Assembly: GCF_017876405.1 (NCBI RefSeq)
Contig: NZ_JAGINW010000001.1
Coordinates: forward strand, 10,491,203 to 10,555,202
Direction of reading: 5' to 3'
DNA length: 64,000 nt
From: Kibdelosporangium banguiense
GTDB lineage: Bacteria; Actinomycetota; Actinomycetes; Mycobacteriales; Pseudonocardiaceae
The first letter of the stretch is position 1; each line of letters starts with the position of its first letter. A model generated the notes under the pieces. It searched no databases. It saw only the letters and a program-made list of their open reading frames with translations, and was not told where the DNA came from. The translations under genes were made by a program, and so were the position numbers. Below, piece after piece: positions 36,673 through 45,389 of this stretch.

Positions 36673-39600
36673 CCCCGCATCGGGACGGACGGCCACCTGG
36701 TCGTCACCGCTCTCCTCCCCGAGCAGCCGCGCCAGCACATACTCCGCCAAGGCCTCCGGGGTCGGGTAGTCGAAGACGACGGTCGGCGAGAGCGCCAGCC
36801 CGGTGGCGGCTGCCAGGTGCTTGCGCAGTTCGACCGCAGTCAGCGAGTCGACGCCGCACTCGCGGAACGCCCGCCCGACCTCCACCTCACCCGATGTGGA
36901 CCAGCCGAGCACCACGGCGGTGTACCCGCACACCGCGTCGAGCACGATCCGGTGCTGCTGCGCACGTGCACCTGCCGCGGCCACCTGCCCTGGCAGGCCG
37001 TCGGGCACCTCGGCGGCAGGCATCTCGACAGACGCCTCGCTGGTGCCGCCGCTCGACCCGGTGAGCCAGTAGCGCTCACGCTGGAACGCGTAGGTGGGCA
37101 GGTCGACCCGGCGGGCGCCGGGGAACACAGCCGACCAGTCCGGGACGACACCACGAACCCACAGCTCGACCAGCGACCGGTACAGGTGCGCGGTGCCGCC
37201 GTGGTCACGGCGGAGGGTCCCGGTGGCCAGAACGTCCCGGTCCACGGCGTGCGCGGTCTCGTCGACCGCCGTCGTGAGCACCGGGTGCGGGCTGACCTCG
37301 AGGAACACCGTGTGCCCGGCGGCCAGCAGGGATGTCACGGTGTCGTGGAAGCGCACGCGTTCCCGCAGGTTGCGGTACCAGTACTCGGCATCGAGGGCGT
37401 CCTGCGTGTCGATCTCGGCCGCGGTGACCGTCGAGTACATCGGCACCTGGGACCGCTGCGGCCGGATCGGCGCCGCCAGCTCCAGTAGCACGGCTCGTAC
37501 CTCGCTTACCTGGGGCGTGTGTGAGGCGTAGTCCACCGGCACGGTCTTGGCCCGCAGGCCGGCACGTTCCGCTGCCGCGAGCACAACGGCGAGCCCTTCC
37601 GGGGGGCCGGCGACAACGGTCGACGAGGGTCCGTTCACGACAGCCACGTGCACGTCATCACCGGTGAGCAGCTCACGCACCCGCTCGACGGACGCCGCGA
37701 TCGAGACCATGCCACCCAGACCAGCCAGCTCACCGGCGATCACCTTGCTACGCAAAGCAACCAGCCGAGCACCGTCCTCAAGGGACAGTGCACCCGCGAC
37801 ACAGGCCGCGGCGATCTCACCCTGCGAATGCCCGACCACCGCCGACGGCTCGACTCCCATCGAACGCCAGAGCTTCGCCAGCGACACCATCACCGCCCAC
37901 AACGCGGGCTGCACGACGTCCACCCGTTCGAAATCCCCAGTGCGCAACACATCGAGGAGATCCCAGTCCACGTGTGGCGCCAACGCCGCCGCGCACTCGC
38001 CGATCGCCTCGGCGAACACCGGAGAGGAAGCCAGCAACCCGGTCGCCATCCCGGCCCACTGAGACCCCTGGCCGGGGAACACGAACACGACGCGCTGATC
38101 GGCGGACCGCACCCCGGACACCACGTCCGGCGACGGCGTGCCGGACGCCAGGGCGTCGAGCCCAGCGGCGAACCCGGCACGGTCCTCGGCCAGCACCACA
38201 GCCCGATGGTCGTGCCCGGTCCTGGTCGACACGAGCGACCACCCGATGTCGGCGACAGTGCCCGCAGCACCATCGCGCAGACACGCTGCCTGCGCCCGCA
38301 GACCCGCTGCCGAGTGTCCAGATACCGCCCACGGCAGTACGCCTGTCGGTTCTTCGGGCTGCACGGGCGGCGGGTCCGTAGGTGTGTGTTCCAGCACCAG
38401 GTGGGCGTTGGTGCCGCTGATCCCGAACGACGACACGCCCGCCCGCCGTACCCCGTCCCGGGCCGGCCACGGCGTGCCGGACGTCGCCAGCTCCACGGCG
38501 CCCTCGGCCCAGTCGACTTCCGCGGTCGGCTCGTCGATGTGCAGGGTCGCGGGCACGACCCCGTGCCGCATCGCCATGACCGTCTTGATCACACCGGCCA
38601 CACCGGCCGCGGCCTGGGTGTGCCCGATGTTCGACTTCACCGATCCCAGCAGCGCCGGGCGGTCCGCGGGCCGGTCCTGCCCGTAGGTCGCCAACAGTGC
38701 CCGCGCCTCGATCGGGTCGCCGAGCCGGGTCCCGGTGCCGTGCGCCTCCACGACGTCCACATCGGACGGTTCAAGCCTGGCGTCGGCCAGCGCCAGGAGG
38801 ATGACTTGCTGCTGTGACAACCCATTCGGTGCAGTCAGGCCGTTCGACGCACCGTCCTGGTTCACCGCGCTGCCCCGCACAACGGCCAGCACCTCGTGCC
38901 CGTTGCGCACGGCATCAGACAGCCGTTCCACCAGCAGCAGACCGGCGCCCTCCGCCGCACCCATCCCGTCCGCTGCGGCGGCGAACGCCTTGCTGCGGCC
39001 ATCGAGGGCCAGACCGCCCTGACGGCTCAACTCGGTGATCACCCCGGGTGTGGACAGGACGGTGACGCCACCGGCCAACGCCAGAGTCGACTCGCCCTGG
39101 CGCAGCGACCGCACCGCCTGGTGCAGCGCCACCAGCGACGACGAGCAGGCGGTGTCGATGGTCATCGCGGGTCCGGTCAGGCCGAACAGGTACGCGATAC
39201 GGCCGGAGGCCACGCTCGTCGTCTTGCCGGTCAGCAGGAAGCCGTCGACCCCGGCGGGCGCCTCGTGCAGCCGTGGCCCGTACTCCTGGTCCATCGTGCC
39301 GACGAACACACCGGTTCTGCTGTCGCGCAAGGATTCCGAGTCGATGCCCGCCCGCTCGAACAGCTCCCACGCCAACTCCAGCAGCAGGCGTTGCTGCGGG
39401 TCCATCGCCAGCGCCTCACGTGCCGACAGCCCGAAGAACCGCGGGTCGAACTCCGCGACCCCATCGAGGAAGCCGCCACCACGGACGGGCGTCGTGCCGG
39501 GACCGTCGGTGGCGTACAGCCGATCAAGATCCCAGCCGCGGTCGGCGGGCAGTTCGGAGATGGCGTCACCCTCGCTCGCGACGAGTCGCCACAGGTCTTC

Positions 39601-42600
39601 CTGCGAGCGCACGCCACCGGGGAAACGACAGCTCATGCCGATGATCGCGATCGGCTCGTCGGCCGGGTTCGTACGAACGGCGGCGGAGGCGGAAGGGTTC
39701 GCCGGGGCGAGGTACTCGGCCAGCTTGCCCGGGGTGGGGTGGTCGAACAGCGCCGCCGTGGACAGCGCGGTGGAGAGCGTCTTGTTGAGGCGGGTGCGCA
39801 GGACACCGAGGGTGAAGGAGTCGAAACCGAGTTCCTTGAACGTACGGCGGGTGTCGATGTCAGCCGTCGACTGGTACCCCAGTACGGCCGCGACCTGGGT
39901 CCGTACCACGTGCGCCACATCGGCTTCCGGCGCCGCCGGTGCCGCGACCTCCGTGGCACGCTGTGGCTCCGGTGGCGCTTCGTACGAGACGGGTTCCGCT
40001 CCATCCAGCCAGTGGCGCGCACGCTGGAACGCGTAGGTGGGCAGGTCGACCCGCTTGGCACCGGGGAAGACGGTGCCCCAGTCCGGCGTGAGGCCGTGTG
40101 CCCAGAGTTCAGCCAGCGACATCGTGATCCGCGTGGCGCTCGCGTCGTCGCGGCGCAAGGTGCCGACGGCAGTGGCATCGATGCCTTGTGCCGCAGCGGT
40201 TTCCTCGATCGCGCCGGTCACCATCGGATGCGCGCTGACCTCGAGGAACAAGGTGTGGCCCGCGTCGAGCACGGCCTGGACCGTCTCGTGGAGACGAACC
40301 GGTTCCCGCAGGTTGCGGTACCAGTACTCGGCGTCGAGGGTCTCCCCTGCCACCAGGGCGGCGGTCACGGTCGAGTACATCATCACCGCGCCAGACCTCG
40401 GCACTACGGGACGAGCGAGGTCCAGCAGTTGCTCACGCAGGCGTTCCATGTGCGGCGTGTGTGAGGCATAGTCGACCGCGACGCGCCGAGCCCGCAGACC
40501 CACTTGTTCGCAGGTCGCAGCCATCTCGTCGAGTTCGCCGGGACCACCTGCGACGACCGTGTCGAACGGGCCGTTCGTGGCGGCCACCCACACCCCGTCC
40601 CGGCCGGCAAGCAACTCTTCCACGCGGGCGGTCGTGGCGCCGATCCAGAGCATTCCGCCCTCGCCGCTCAGTTCACTGGCCACGACCGCGCTGCGCCCCG
40701 CGACCAGCCGCGCGCCGTCGGCCAGTGACAGCGCACCTGCGACACAGGCTGCGGCGATCTCACCCTGGGAGTGACCGACCACCAGGGCGGGCTCGATGCC
40801 GAGCGACCGCCACATCCGGGCCAGCGATACCATCATCGTCCACAACACCGGCTGCAGGACCTCGACGCGTTCCAGCGACGCGGCGTTCTCGTTGCCCCGC
40901 AAGACATCAACGAGATCCCAGGCCAGGTACGGCGCCAGCACGTCCGCGCACTCGGCGACGGACTCGGCGAACACGGGCGACGACGCCAGCAGTTCGGCGC
41001 CCATCCCGACCCACTGGGATCCCTGCCCGGGGAAGACGAACACCACCTGGTCGGCCGAGGCCGCCGCGGTCACCACGTTCGGGTAGGGTTCGCCTGCCGC
41101 AATGGCATCGAGGCCGTTCAGCAGGTCCGTGCGATCCTCGGCCACGACGACCGCGCGGTGGCCGAGCGCGGCCCGGGACGATGCCAGCGACCAGCCGATG
41201 TTAGAGATCCCCGCCACGGACTCGGCGACGAACTCACGCAACCGGGCGGCCTGCCCTCGCAAGCCCTCGGCGGATGTGCCGGACACCACCCACGGCACCG
41301 GTCCTGGTAAGACACCAGCAGGCTCGTCGTCCACAGTGGACGAATCGATCGATGTACGCTCCAGCACGACGTGCACGTTGGTGCCGCCCACACCGAACGA
41401 CGACACACCGGCCACGAGCGGCGTGTCCGGCCGGGGCCATGCCGACAACTGGTGCTGCACCCGCAGGTTCCAGTCGTCGAAGGCGATCGCCGGGTTCGGC
41501 GTGACGAAGTTCAGGCTGGGCGGGAGTTCGCCCGCCCGCAACGCGAGGGCGACCTTGATCAGGCCGGTGATCCCGGCGGCGCCCTCGAGGTGGCCGACGT
41601 TGGTCTTCGCCGAGCCGACGAGCAACGGACGTGCCTGCGGACGCGCGCCCCCGAGCACGGCGCCGAGCGCACCGGCCTCGATCGGGTCACCCACCGGCGT
41701 CCCCGTACCGTGCAATTCCACGTACTGCACGGCCGCCGCGTCGATACCCGCCGCCGCGTAGGCCTGACGCAGCACATCCTCTTGAGCGGCCTGGCTCGGT
41801 GTTGTGAGCGCGTCGCCGCCGCCGTCGTTGTTGACCGCGCTGCCGCGGATCACGCAGTAGACCCGGTTCCCGTCTGCGACCGCGGCGGACAGCGGCTTGA
41901 GAAGGACCAGCCCACCACCCTCGCCGCGCACGTATCCGTTGGCCCGGGCGTCGAACGTGTGGCAGCGGCCGTCCGGTGACAGCGCGCCCAGCCGGGACAG
42001 GCTCACCGACGTGTCGGACACGAGGTTGAGGTTCACGCCGCCCGCGATGGCGAGGTCGGCGGCGCCGCTGCGCAGGCTCTCGCAGGCCAGATGCACAGCG
42101 GCGAGGGAGGATGACTGCCCGGTGTCGACCACCAGGCTTGGCCCGTGCGTACCGAGACGGTACGAAAGCCGGTTGGCGATCATGCTGCGCTGCAGGCCGG
42201 TGAAAGTGTGGTGACCGACAATCGGCTTCGTACCACGCAACACGAGCGTGGCGTAGTCGTCGCCGATGGCGCCGACGAACACCCCGGTCCGCCGCCCGGC
42301 GATCCGGTCGGGCGCGATGCCCGCGTCCTCGAGCACCTCCCAGCCCAGTTCCAGCACGAGTCGCTGCTGCGGGTCCATCGCCGCCGCCTCGCGCGGCGAG
42401 ATACCGAAGAAGCCCGCGTCGAACCCATCGACCTGGTCCAGGAAACCACCGCGCCGGGCACCGGCGAACGGCTCGTCGCCGGCCGGCCAGCGGCCGTCCG
42501 GAACTTCGGTGACGGCGTCGACGCCGTCGCGCAGGACCTGCCAGAAGGCAGCAGGCGACCCCGCTCCCGGCAACCTGCATGCCAGACCGATCACCGCGAT

Positions 42601-42627
42601 AGAACGATCGTCCTGATCGTGGCGCAC
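32059..42627 (-). CDS. Modular type I polyketide synthase: KSQ loading module, modules 1 and 2
   Basis: A protein of 3,522 residues beginning the assembly line. The KS active site reads VDTGQSSSLAAVH: Gln (residue ~171, codon 42117-42115) replaces Cys, which defines a KSQ decarboxylating loading domain. Order: KSQ-AT-ACP (to ~990), KS-AT-ACP (~991-1985), KS-AT-KR-ACP (~1986-3460), then a C-terminal docking tail ending in EFGIS. All three ATs carry GHSQGE and YASH, so methylmalonyl is used throughout and the starter is propionyl. I chose the GTG at 42627 (MRHDQDDRSIAVIGLACRLPG from residue 1, GGGG seven bases upstream). The frame is open to 42792, but the upstream part has no good start. The gene is divergent from the sugar operon. 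Confidence 0.95.
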   Translation of the reverse strand: MRHDQDDRSIAVIGLACRLPGAGSPAAFWQVLRDGVDAVTEVPDGRWPAGDEPFAGARRGGFLDQVDGFDAGFFGISPREAAAMDPQQRLVLELGWEVLEDAGIAPDRIAGRRTGVFVGAIGDDYATLVLRGTKPIVGHHTFTGLQRSMIANRLSYRLGTHGPSLVVDTGQSSSLAAVHLACESLRSGAADLAIAGGVNLNLVSDTSVSLSRLGALSPDGRCHTFDARANGYVRGEGGGLVLLKPLSAAVADGNRVYCVIRGSAVNNDGGGDALTTPSQAAQEDVLRQAYAAAGIDAAAVQYVELHGTGTPVGDPIEAGALGAVLGGARPQARPLLVGSAKTNVGHLEGAAGITGLIKVALALRAGELPPSLNFVTPNPAIAFDDWNLRVQHQLSAWPRPDTPLVAGVSSFGVGGTNVHVVLERTSIDSSTVDDEPAGVLPGPVPWVVSGTSAEGLRGQAARLREFVAESVAGISNIGWSLASSRAALGHRAVVVAEDRTDLLNGLDAIAAGEPYPNVVTAAASADQVVFVFPGQGSQWVGMGAELLASSPVFAESVAECADVLAPYLAWDLVDVLRGNENAASLERVEVLQPVLWTMMVSLARMWRSLGIEPALVVGHSQGEIAAACVAGALSLADGARLVAGRSAVVASELSGEGGMLWIGATTARVEELLAGRDGVWVAATNGPFDTVVAGGPGELDEMAATCEQVGLRARRVAVDYASHTPHMERLREQLLDLARPVVPRSGAVMMYSTVTAALVAGETLDAEYWYRNLREPVRLHETVQAVLDAGHTLFLEVSAHPMVTGAIEETAAAQGIDATAVGTLRRDDASATRITMSLAELWAHGLTPDWGTVFPGAKRVDLPTYAFQRARHWLDGAEPVSYEAPPEPQRATEVAAPAAPEADVAHVVRTQVAAVLGYQSTADIDTRRTFKELGFDSFTLGVLRTRLNKTLSTALSTAALFDHPTPGKLAEYLAPANPSASAAVRTNPADEPIAIIGMSCRFPGGVRSQEDLWRLVASEGDAISELPADRGWDLDRLYATDGPGTTPVRGGGFLDGVAEFDPRFFGLSAREALAMDPQQRLLLELAWELFERAGIDSESLRDSRTGVFVGTMDQEYGPRLHEAPAGVDGFLLTGKTTSVASGRIAYLFGLTGPAMTIDTACSSSLVALHQAVRSLRQGESTLALAGGVTVLSTPGVITELSRQGGLALDGRSKAFAAAADGMGAAEGAGLLLVERLSDAVRNGHEVLAVVRGSAVNQDGASNGLTAPNGLSQQQVILLALADARLEPSDVDVVEAHGTGTRLGDPIEARALLATYGQDRPADRPALLGSVKSNIGHTQAAAGVAGVIKTVMAMRHGVVPATLHIDEPTAEVDWAEGAVELATSGTPWPARDGVRRAGVSSFGISGTNAHLVLEHTPTDPPPVQPEEPTGVLPWAVSGHSAAGLRAQAACLRDGAAGTVADIGWSLVSTRTGHDHRAVVLAEDRAGFAAGLDALASGTPSPDVVSGVRSADQRVVFVFPGQGSQWAGMATGLLASSPVFAEAIGECAAALAPHVDWDLLDVLRTGDFERVDVVQPALWAVMVSLAKLWRSMGVEPSAVVGHSQGEIAAACVAGALSLEDGARLVALRSKVIAGELAGLGGMVSIAASVERVRELLTGDDVHVAVVNGPSSTVVAGPPEGLAVVLAAAERAGLRAKTVPVDYASHTPQVSEVRAVLLELAAPIRPQRSQVPMYSTVTAAEIDTQDALDAEYWYRNLRERVRFHDTVTSLLAAGHTVFLEVSPHPVLTTAVDETAHAVDRDVLATGTLRRDHGGTAHLYRSLVELWVRGVVPDWSAVFPGARRVDLPTYAFQRERYWLTGSSGGTSEASVEMPAAEVPDGLPGQVAAAGARAQQHRIVLDAVCGYTAVVLGWSTSGEVEVGRAFRECGVDSLTAVELRKHLAAATGLALSPTVVFDYPTPEALAEYVLARLLGEESGDDQVAVRPDAGEPIAIVAASCRFPGGVASPEELLGLLLSDRDPNTGFPVDRGWDLAQLHHSDQGRPGTCSVRSSGFLHDAADFDAGFFGISPREATAMDPQQRLLLETSWETFERAGIDPDSLRGSRTGVFAGVVAHGYGSGANDVGDVEGYVFTGATGSVASGRIAYTFGLTGPAITVDTACSSSLVALHMAVRSLRQGECDLALAGGVTVISTPRVFSDFSKQGALAPDGHCKPFAAAADGTAWSEGIGMVLVERLSDARRNGHQVLAVVRGSAINQDGASNGLTAPNGPAQQRVIRLALADAGLQPSDVDVVEAHGTGTSLGDPVEAQALLATYGQGRPTDRPLLLGSAKSVIGHSSAAAGVAGVITMVMAMRAGTVPGTRHVDRPTPHVDWTSGAVELATGSTPWPETGRVRRSSVSSFGVSGTNAHLILEQAPEEDSSPEPASVALRSETLPWVLSGQTPAGLKAQAVRLRRFAADAEADVADIGWSLVSARAGLEHRAVVLADDCAAFLAGLDAFASGAPAPQVVTGSSANRARVVFVFPGQGSQWAGMATDLLASSPVFADAIAACAEALAPHVDWDLLDVLRTGAFERVDVVQPALWAVMVSLATLWRSVGVEPSAVVGHSQGEIAAACVAGALSLEDGARLVALRSKVIAGELAGLGGMVSIAASAERVRGLLAREDAWIAAVNGPVSTVVAGTPDAMAATIAACDAQGLRAKVIPVDYASHTPHVERVRTALLDLAAPFTPATGDVPMYSTVTVGPIDTAGLDAEYWYRNLRERVRFHEVAEVLLDEGDVVFLEVSPHPVLSTAILEAAHARDVETAVVGTLRRDVNGPTRFVTSMAELWAHGVGVDWGRVFPSRGRVNLPTYAFQRERHWLEPAPRTSGTALDGDFWDLVERSSLADLATTLQLDEQASLPEVLPALSAWHRARAERFTIDALRYRVDWKPLPHLDSGALAGTWLVVGEDTERTRVVVAGLRALGVDVVQAGPDECSGHPTVTGVLSLLDGVGATLKVLQAGLNAPLWCVTQGAVTAGGDPVTSPTQAQVWGLGRVAAQEMPNTWGGLIDLPAEMGARVVERLCATLAAATEDQVAIRASGVFGRRLVHAPLGDRAEKWADGWTAGRGTVLITGGTGALGGHIARKLATLGAEHLLLVSRQGGDAAGAAQLHDELTTAGVAVTVAACDVADPAALTDLVAAIPTEYPLTAVVHAAAVLDDAAVTALTPERMDHVLRVKAGAAWRLHELTEHLDLTAFVMVSSVAGTVGMGGQGNYAPGNAYLDALAEYRRARKLVATSIAWGTWADGMAEQDEVTATRRRHGIPPMAPERATAALEAALAYDDTAVVVADVDWSRFAHAYTAARRGPLLDELPEARAALAEATQQSGESLRDRLAGLPARDRDRELRDAVRAQVAAVLGYDSAAAISNRRRLPEFGMDSVTAVELCNRLGSVTALRLPPTAVFDYPTVAELADHLGTRLFGEVSPAPGAAELDALGKVLADLPADDPARAGIADRLRHLVRTAAPEQLDTASDEEIFGFIEQEFGIS
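36673..39657 (-). other. PKS module 1: KS-AT(methylmalonyl)-ACP, no reduction
   Basis: KS Cys codon at 39147-39145. AT GHSQGEIAAACV and YASHTPQ. Directly after the AT comes a short linker and the ACP (CGVDSLTAVELR). There is no KR, DH or ER, so the keto group is retained, giving an ethyl ketone next to the propionyl starter. Confidence 0.92.
39658..42627 (-). other. Loading module: KSQ-AT(methylmalonyl)-ACP
   Basis: KSQ domains decarboxylate the extender on the loading ACP to give the starter acyl group. Here the Cys-to-Gln swap is seen directly, and the other KS catalytic residues remain (ELHGTGT, KTNVGH). The AT serine is near residue 620 (GHSQGEIAAACV) and YASH near 720, so methylmalonyl is loaded and propionyl results. 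The ACP has GFDSFTL (serine ~937). Confidence 0.92.
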
Positions 42628-42927
42628 GCGAACCCCGATTCGATAGAAGCTGTCCCCAGGTCGCCCCGAACGCGGGCATCCGCGTAGTTCACGGGCGAAT
42701 ACTTCGACGTCGATGTCGCGATGGCTCCCCCTTCCCGGGACGTTACAGCGACGCGCGATCATGACGGAATGCCACTGTCCACAAGTGGTCAAAGTCTTCG
42801 CAACCCGCGATATCTGTGGCTATCGTGGCAACTATCCCGGCCTCATCGGTGGCTGAATTCGTCAACGCGGCAACCGTGTAAAACGGCGCGCACCCGAAAA
42901 CCAGAATGGTGGTCCGACCTTCCCGTG
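42628..42927. promoter_or_regulatory. Divergent promoter region between PKS genes and sugar operon
   Basis: About 300 bp lie between the start of the first PKS gene (minus) and the 2,3-dehydratase gene (plus), so both promoters should be here. An imperfect palindrome, TGTCCACAAGTGGTCA, at 42776-42791 is a candidate operator. On the minus strand a purine run (GGGAAGGGGGAG, about 42725-42740) looks like a ribosome site but has no ATG/GTG/TTG start at the right distance in the PKS frame. I could not identify convincing -35/-10 pairs by eye. Confidence 0.5.
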
Positions 42928-44373
42928 ATGCTGCACATCAGGGACATGGCTCTGCCGGTCCGAATCGCCAGCTCCGCACTGGCAGACGACGGTGCGATCA
43001 CCACCGCCGGCGACTTTCACCAGTGGTTCTCCCAGTGCGTCGAAAAGGACGAGTCCCAGGTCACCAGAATCCCTTTCAGCGAGCTCTCCGGCTGGCGATT
43101 CGAGGAACAGACCGGAAATCTGGTACACCACACCGGAAAGTTCTTCTCCGTGCGTGGCCTGCAGGTACGCACCGAGAACCGGCCGGTTACCGAATGGTCG
43201 CAACCGATCATCAACCAGCCTGAGATCGGCATTCTCGGGATCCTGGTGAAAGAGTTCGACGGAATCCTGCACTGCCTGATGCAGTCCAAGATGGAGCCCG
43301 GCAACTGCAACCGCGTGCAACTCTCGCCCACGGTGCAGGCGACCAGGAGCAACTACACCGGGGTGCATCGCGGCAGCGCCGTTCCCTACCTGGACTACTT
43401 CCTCGACGCCGAGCCGAGGCACGTCCTGGCCGACGTGCTGCAGTCCGAGCAGGGCTCGTGGTTCTACCGCAAGCGAAACCGCAACATCATCGTCGAGGCG
43501 ACGGGCGACGTCGAAGTCCTCGACGGCTTCTGCTGGCTGTCCGTCGGCCAGCTCCACGACCTGCTCACCGTCGACGACCTGATCAACATGGACGCCCGGA
43601 CCGTGCTGTCGTGCCTGCCGTTCTCCGGCGTCGGCCTGTGCGCGATCTTCCCGTTCGACGCCGAGCCGCTGCGGTCGGGACTGATCAGGTCCATCAGCGA
43701 GGACCAGGGCACCCTGCACACCTCCAGCCAAATCCGCAGCTGGATCACCGACTCCCGGGTCCGCGAGGACGTGGAGACGAAGCTGGTCGACCTCACCGGG
43801 GTCGAGGGCTGGCACCGGTCCGAGGATCGGATCTCCCACGAGACCGGCACGTTCTTCGACGTCATGGCGGTGGACGTGCAGGCGGGCAACCGCGAGGTGC
43901 TCAGCTGGACCCAGCCGATGATCGAGTCCCGCAACTTGGGCGTCGTGGCCTTCCTGATCAAGCGGATCCGTGGTGTGGTGCACGCCCTGGTCAACGCCCG
44001 AGTCGAGCCGGGCTACCTGGACGTCGTGGAGCTCGCGCCGACGGTCCAGTGCACACCGGAGAACTATACGCACCTGCCTCCCGAGGCGCGCCCTCCGTTG
44101 CTGGACGAGGTGTTGAGCGCACCACCCGACCTCATCCACTTCGACACCGTGTTGTCCGAAGAGGGCGGACGCTTCTTCCACACGCGCAACCGCTACGTGA
44201 TCGTCGAGGTTCCGCCGGACCGGGACATCGAGGCGCCCAACGACTTCCGCTGGATGACACTGCACCAGCTGGCTGGCCTCATGCAGCACAGCCACTACGT
44301 CAACATCCAGGCCAGAAGCCTGATCACGTGCCTGCACAGCCTGCTCCGTGAACCGAAGAGGGCAGCCGGATGA
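42928..44373 (+). CDS. NDP-hexose 2,3-dehydratase
   Basis: About 481 residues, the usual size of the EvaA/TylX-type family. It removes water across C2-C3 of NDP-4-keto-6-deoxyglucose, starting 2-deoxygenation in 2,6-dideoxysugar biosynthesis. The protein shows the family's internal duplication: a QPIINQPEIGILGILVK block with SPTVQ in the first half matches QPMIESRNLGVVAFLIK with APTVQ in the second. Family members open near FHxWF, seen here as FHQWFSQ. I use the ATG at 42928; another at 42946 is equally possible, and upstream codons to 42721 are open but not family-like. Its stop overlaps the next ATG (ATGA), so the two are coupled. First gene of the sugar/glycosyltransferase operon. Confidence 0.92.
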   Translation: MLHIRDMALPVRIASSALADDGAITTAGDFHQWFSQCVEKDESQVTRIPFSELSGWRFEEQTGNLVHHTGKFFSVRGLQVRTENRPVTEWSQPIINQPEIGILGILVKEFDGILHCLMQSKMEPGNCNRVQLSPTVQATRSNYTGVHRGSAVPYLDYFLDAEPRHVLADVLQSEQGSWFYRKRNRNIIVEATGDVEVLDGFCWLSVGQLHDLLTVDDLINMDARTVLSCLPFSGVGLCAIFPFDAEPLRSGLIRSISEDQGTLHTSSQIRSWITDSRVREDVETKLVDLTGVEGWHRSEDRISHETGTFFDVMAVDVQAGNREVLSWTQPMIESRNLGVVAFLIKRIRGVVHALVNARVEPGYLDVVELAPTVQCTPENYTHLPPEARPPLLDEVLSAPPDLIHFDTVLSEEGGRFFHTRNRYVIVEVPPDRDIEAPNDFRWMTLHQLAGLMQHSHYVNIQARSLITCLHSLLREPKRAAG

Positions 44374-45389
44374 CCGGCTCCGACTCGTCCGCGGTGCGGA
44401 TCGGCGTGCTCGGCGCGTCCTCGATAGCGCGAAGGCGAATGCTCCCCGTGCTGCGGGACGACAAGACGATCGAGCTCGTCGCCGTCGCCAGCCGTGACCG
44501 GCAGAAGGCCGAGCGGTTCGCCGCCGAGTTTGGCGGTGCCGCGGTCCACCACTACCAGGCCCTGCTCGAACGCGACGACATCGACGCGGTCTATCTCCCC
44601 GTCCCCAACGCGTTGCACTACCGCTGGGCCCGTGAAGCCATCATCCTGGGCCGACACGTCCTGGCCGAGAAGCCGCTGACCACCTGCGCGGCCGACACGG
44701 CCGACCTCGCGAAGCTCGCCGCGAGCAAGGGAGTCGTGCTGCGCGAGAACATCGCGTTCCTCCACCACGGACTGCACAAGCAGGTCGCGAACATGGTGCG
44801 GGACGGGCGAATCGGCGCGCTCACGCATGTCGACGCCTCGTTCTGCTTCCCGCCGCTGCCCGCCGACGACGTGCGCTACCGGCCGGAGCTCGGCGGCGGC
44901 GCGCTACTCGACGTCGGGGTGTACGTGGTGCGGCTGGCCCAGTACTTCCTCGGCGAGGAGCTGACCGTGGCGGGTGCGGCATTGCGGCAGGATCCCTCGA
45001 CCGGAGTCGACGTCGGGGGCAGCGCCGTGCTGTGCTCGGCGACCGGACAGACCGCGACGCTCACCTTCGGCTTCGAGCACAGCTACCGGTCGCACTACAT
45101 GCTGTGGGGCAGTACCAGCCGATTGTCGGTCGATCGCGCGTTCACACCACCACCCACCCACGCACCCGTGGTGCGCATCGACGAACAGGATCACACCGAA
45201 GAGACAACCTTTCCCGCCGAGCACCAGTTCGCCGCATCGGCCGCCGCCTTCGCCGCCGCCGTGCGGCACGCCCGGCGCACGGGATCCGACCCCGACCACG
45301 GGCAGTGGGCGGCCGCCTCGGTGCGTACGGCGGAACTGCTCGACGGGATCGCCGCCATCGCCCACCGGAGTGAGGCGACACCGGTCTGA
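44370..45389 (+). CDS. NDP-hexose 3-ketoreductase (Gfo/Idh/MocA family)
   Basis: 339 residues. The N-terminal Rossmann motif GVLGASSIARR, the AEKPL motif around residue 100 and the DVGVY segment around 190 are Gfo/Idh/MocA hallmarks. In deoxysugar clusters these enzymes (KijD10/OleW/UrdT type) reduce the C3 ketone left after 2,3-dehydration. The gene starts inside the stop of the 2,3-dehydratase and ends overlapping the start of the 4-ketoreductase (TGATG), which fits consecutive steps in one pathway. Stereochemistry at C3 cannot be read with certainty; an equatorial hydroxyl (olivose series) is my expectation. Confidence 0.9.
   Translation: MTGSDSSAVRIGVLGASSIARRRMLPVLRDDKTIELVAVASRDRQKAERFAAEFGGAAVHHYQALLERDDIDAVYLPVPNALHYRWAREAIILGRHVLAEKPLTTCAADTADLAKLAASKGVVLRENIAFLHHGLHKQVANMVRDGRIGALTHVDASFCFPPLPADDVRYRPELGGGALLDVGVYVVRLAQYFLGEELTVAGAALRQDPSTGVDVGGSAVLCSATGQTATLTFGFEHSYRSHYMLWGSTSRLSVDRAFTPPPTHAPVVRIDEQDHTEETTFPAEHQFAASAAAFAAAVRHARRTGSDPDHGQWAAASVRTAELLDGIAAIAHRSEATPV

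Noticed and set aside
42862..44337. 491-codon minus-strand frame
   Set aside because: Antisense to the 2,3-dehydratase gene, which has clear family repeats.
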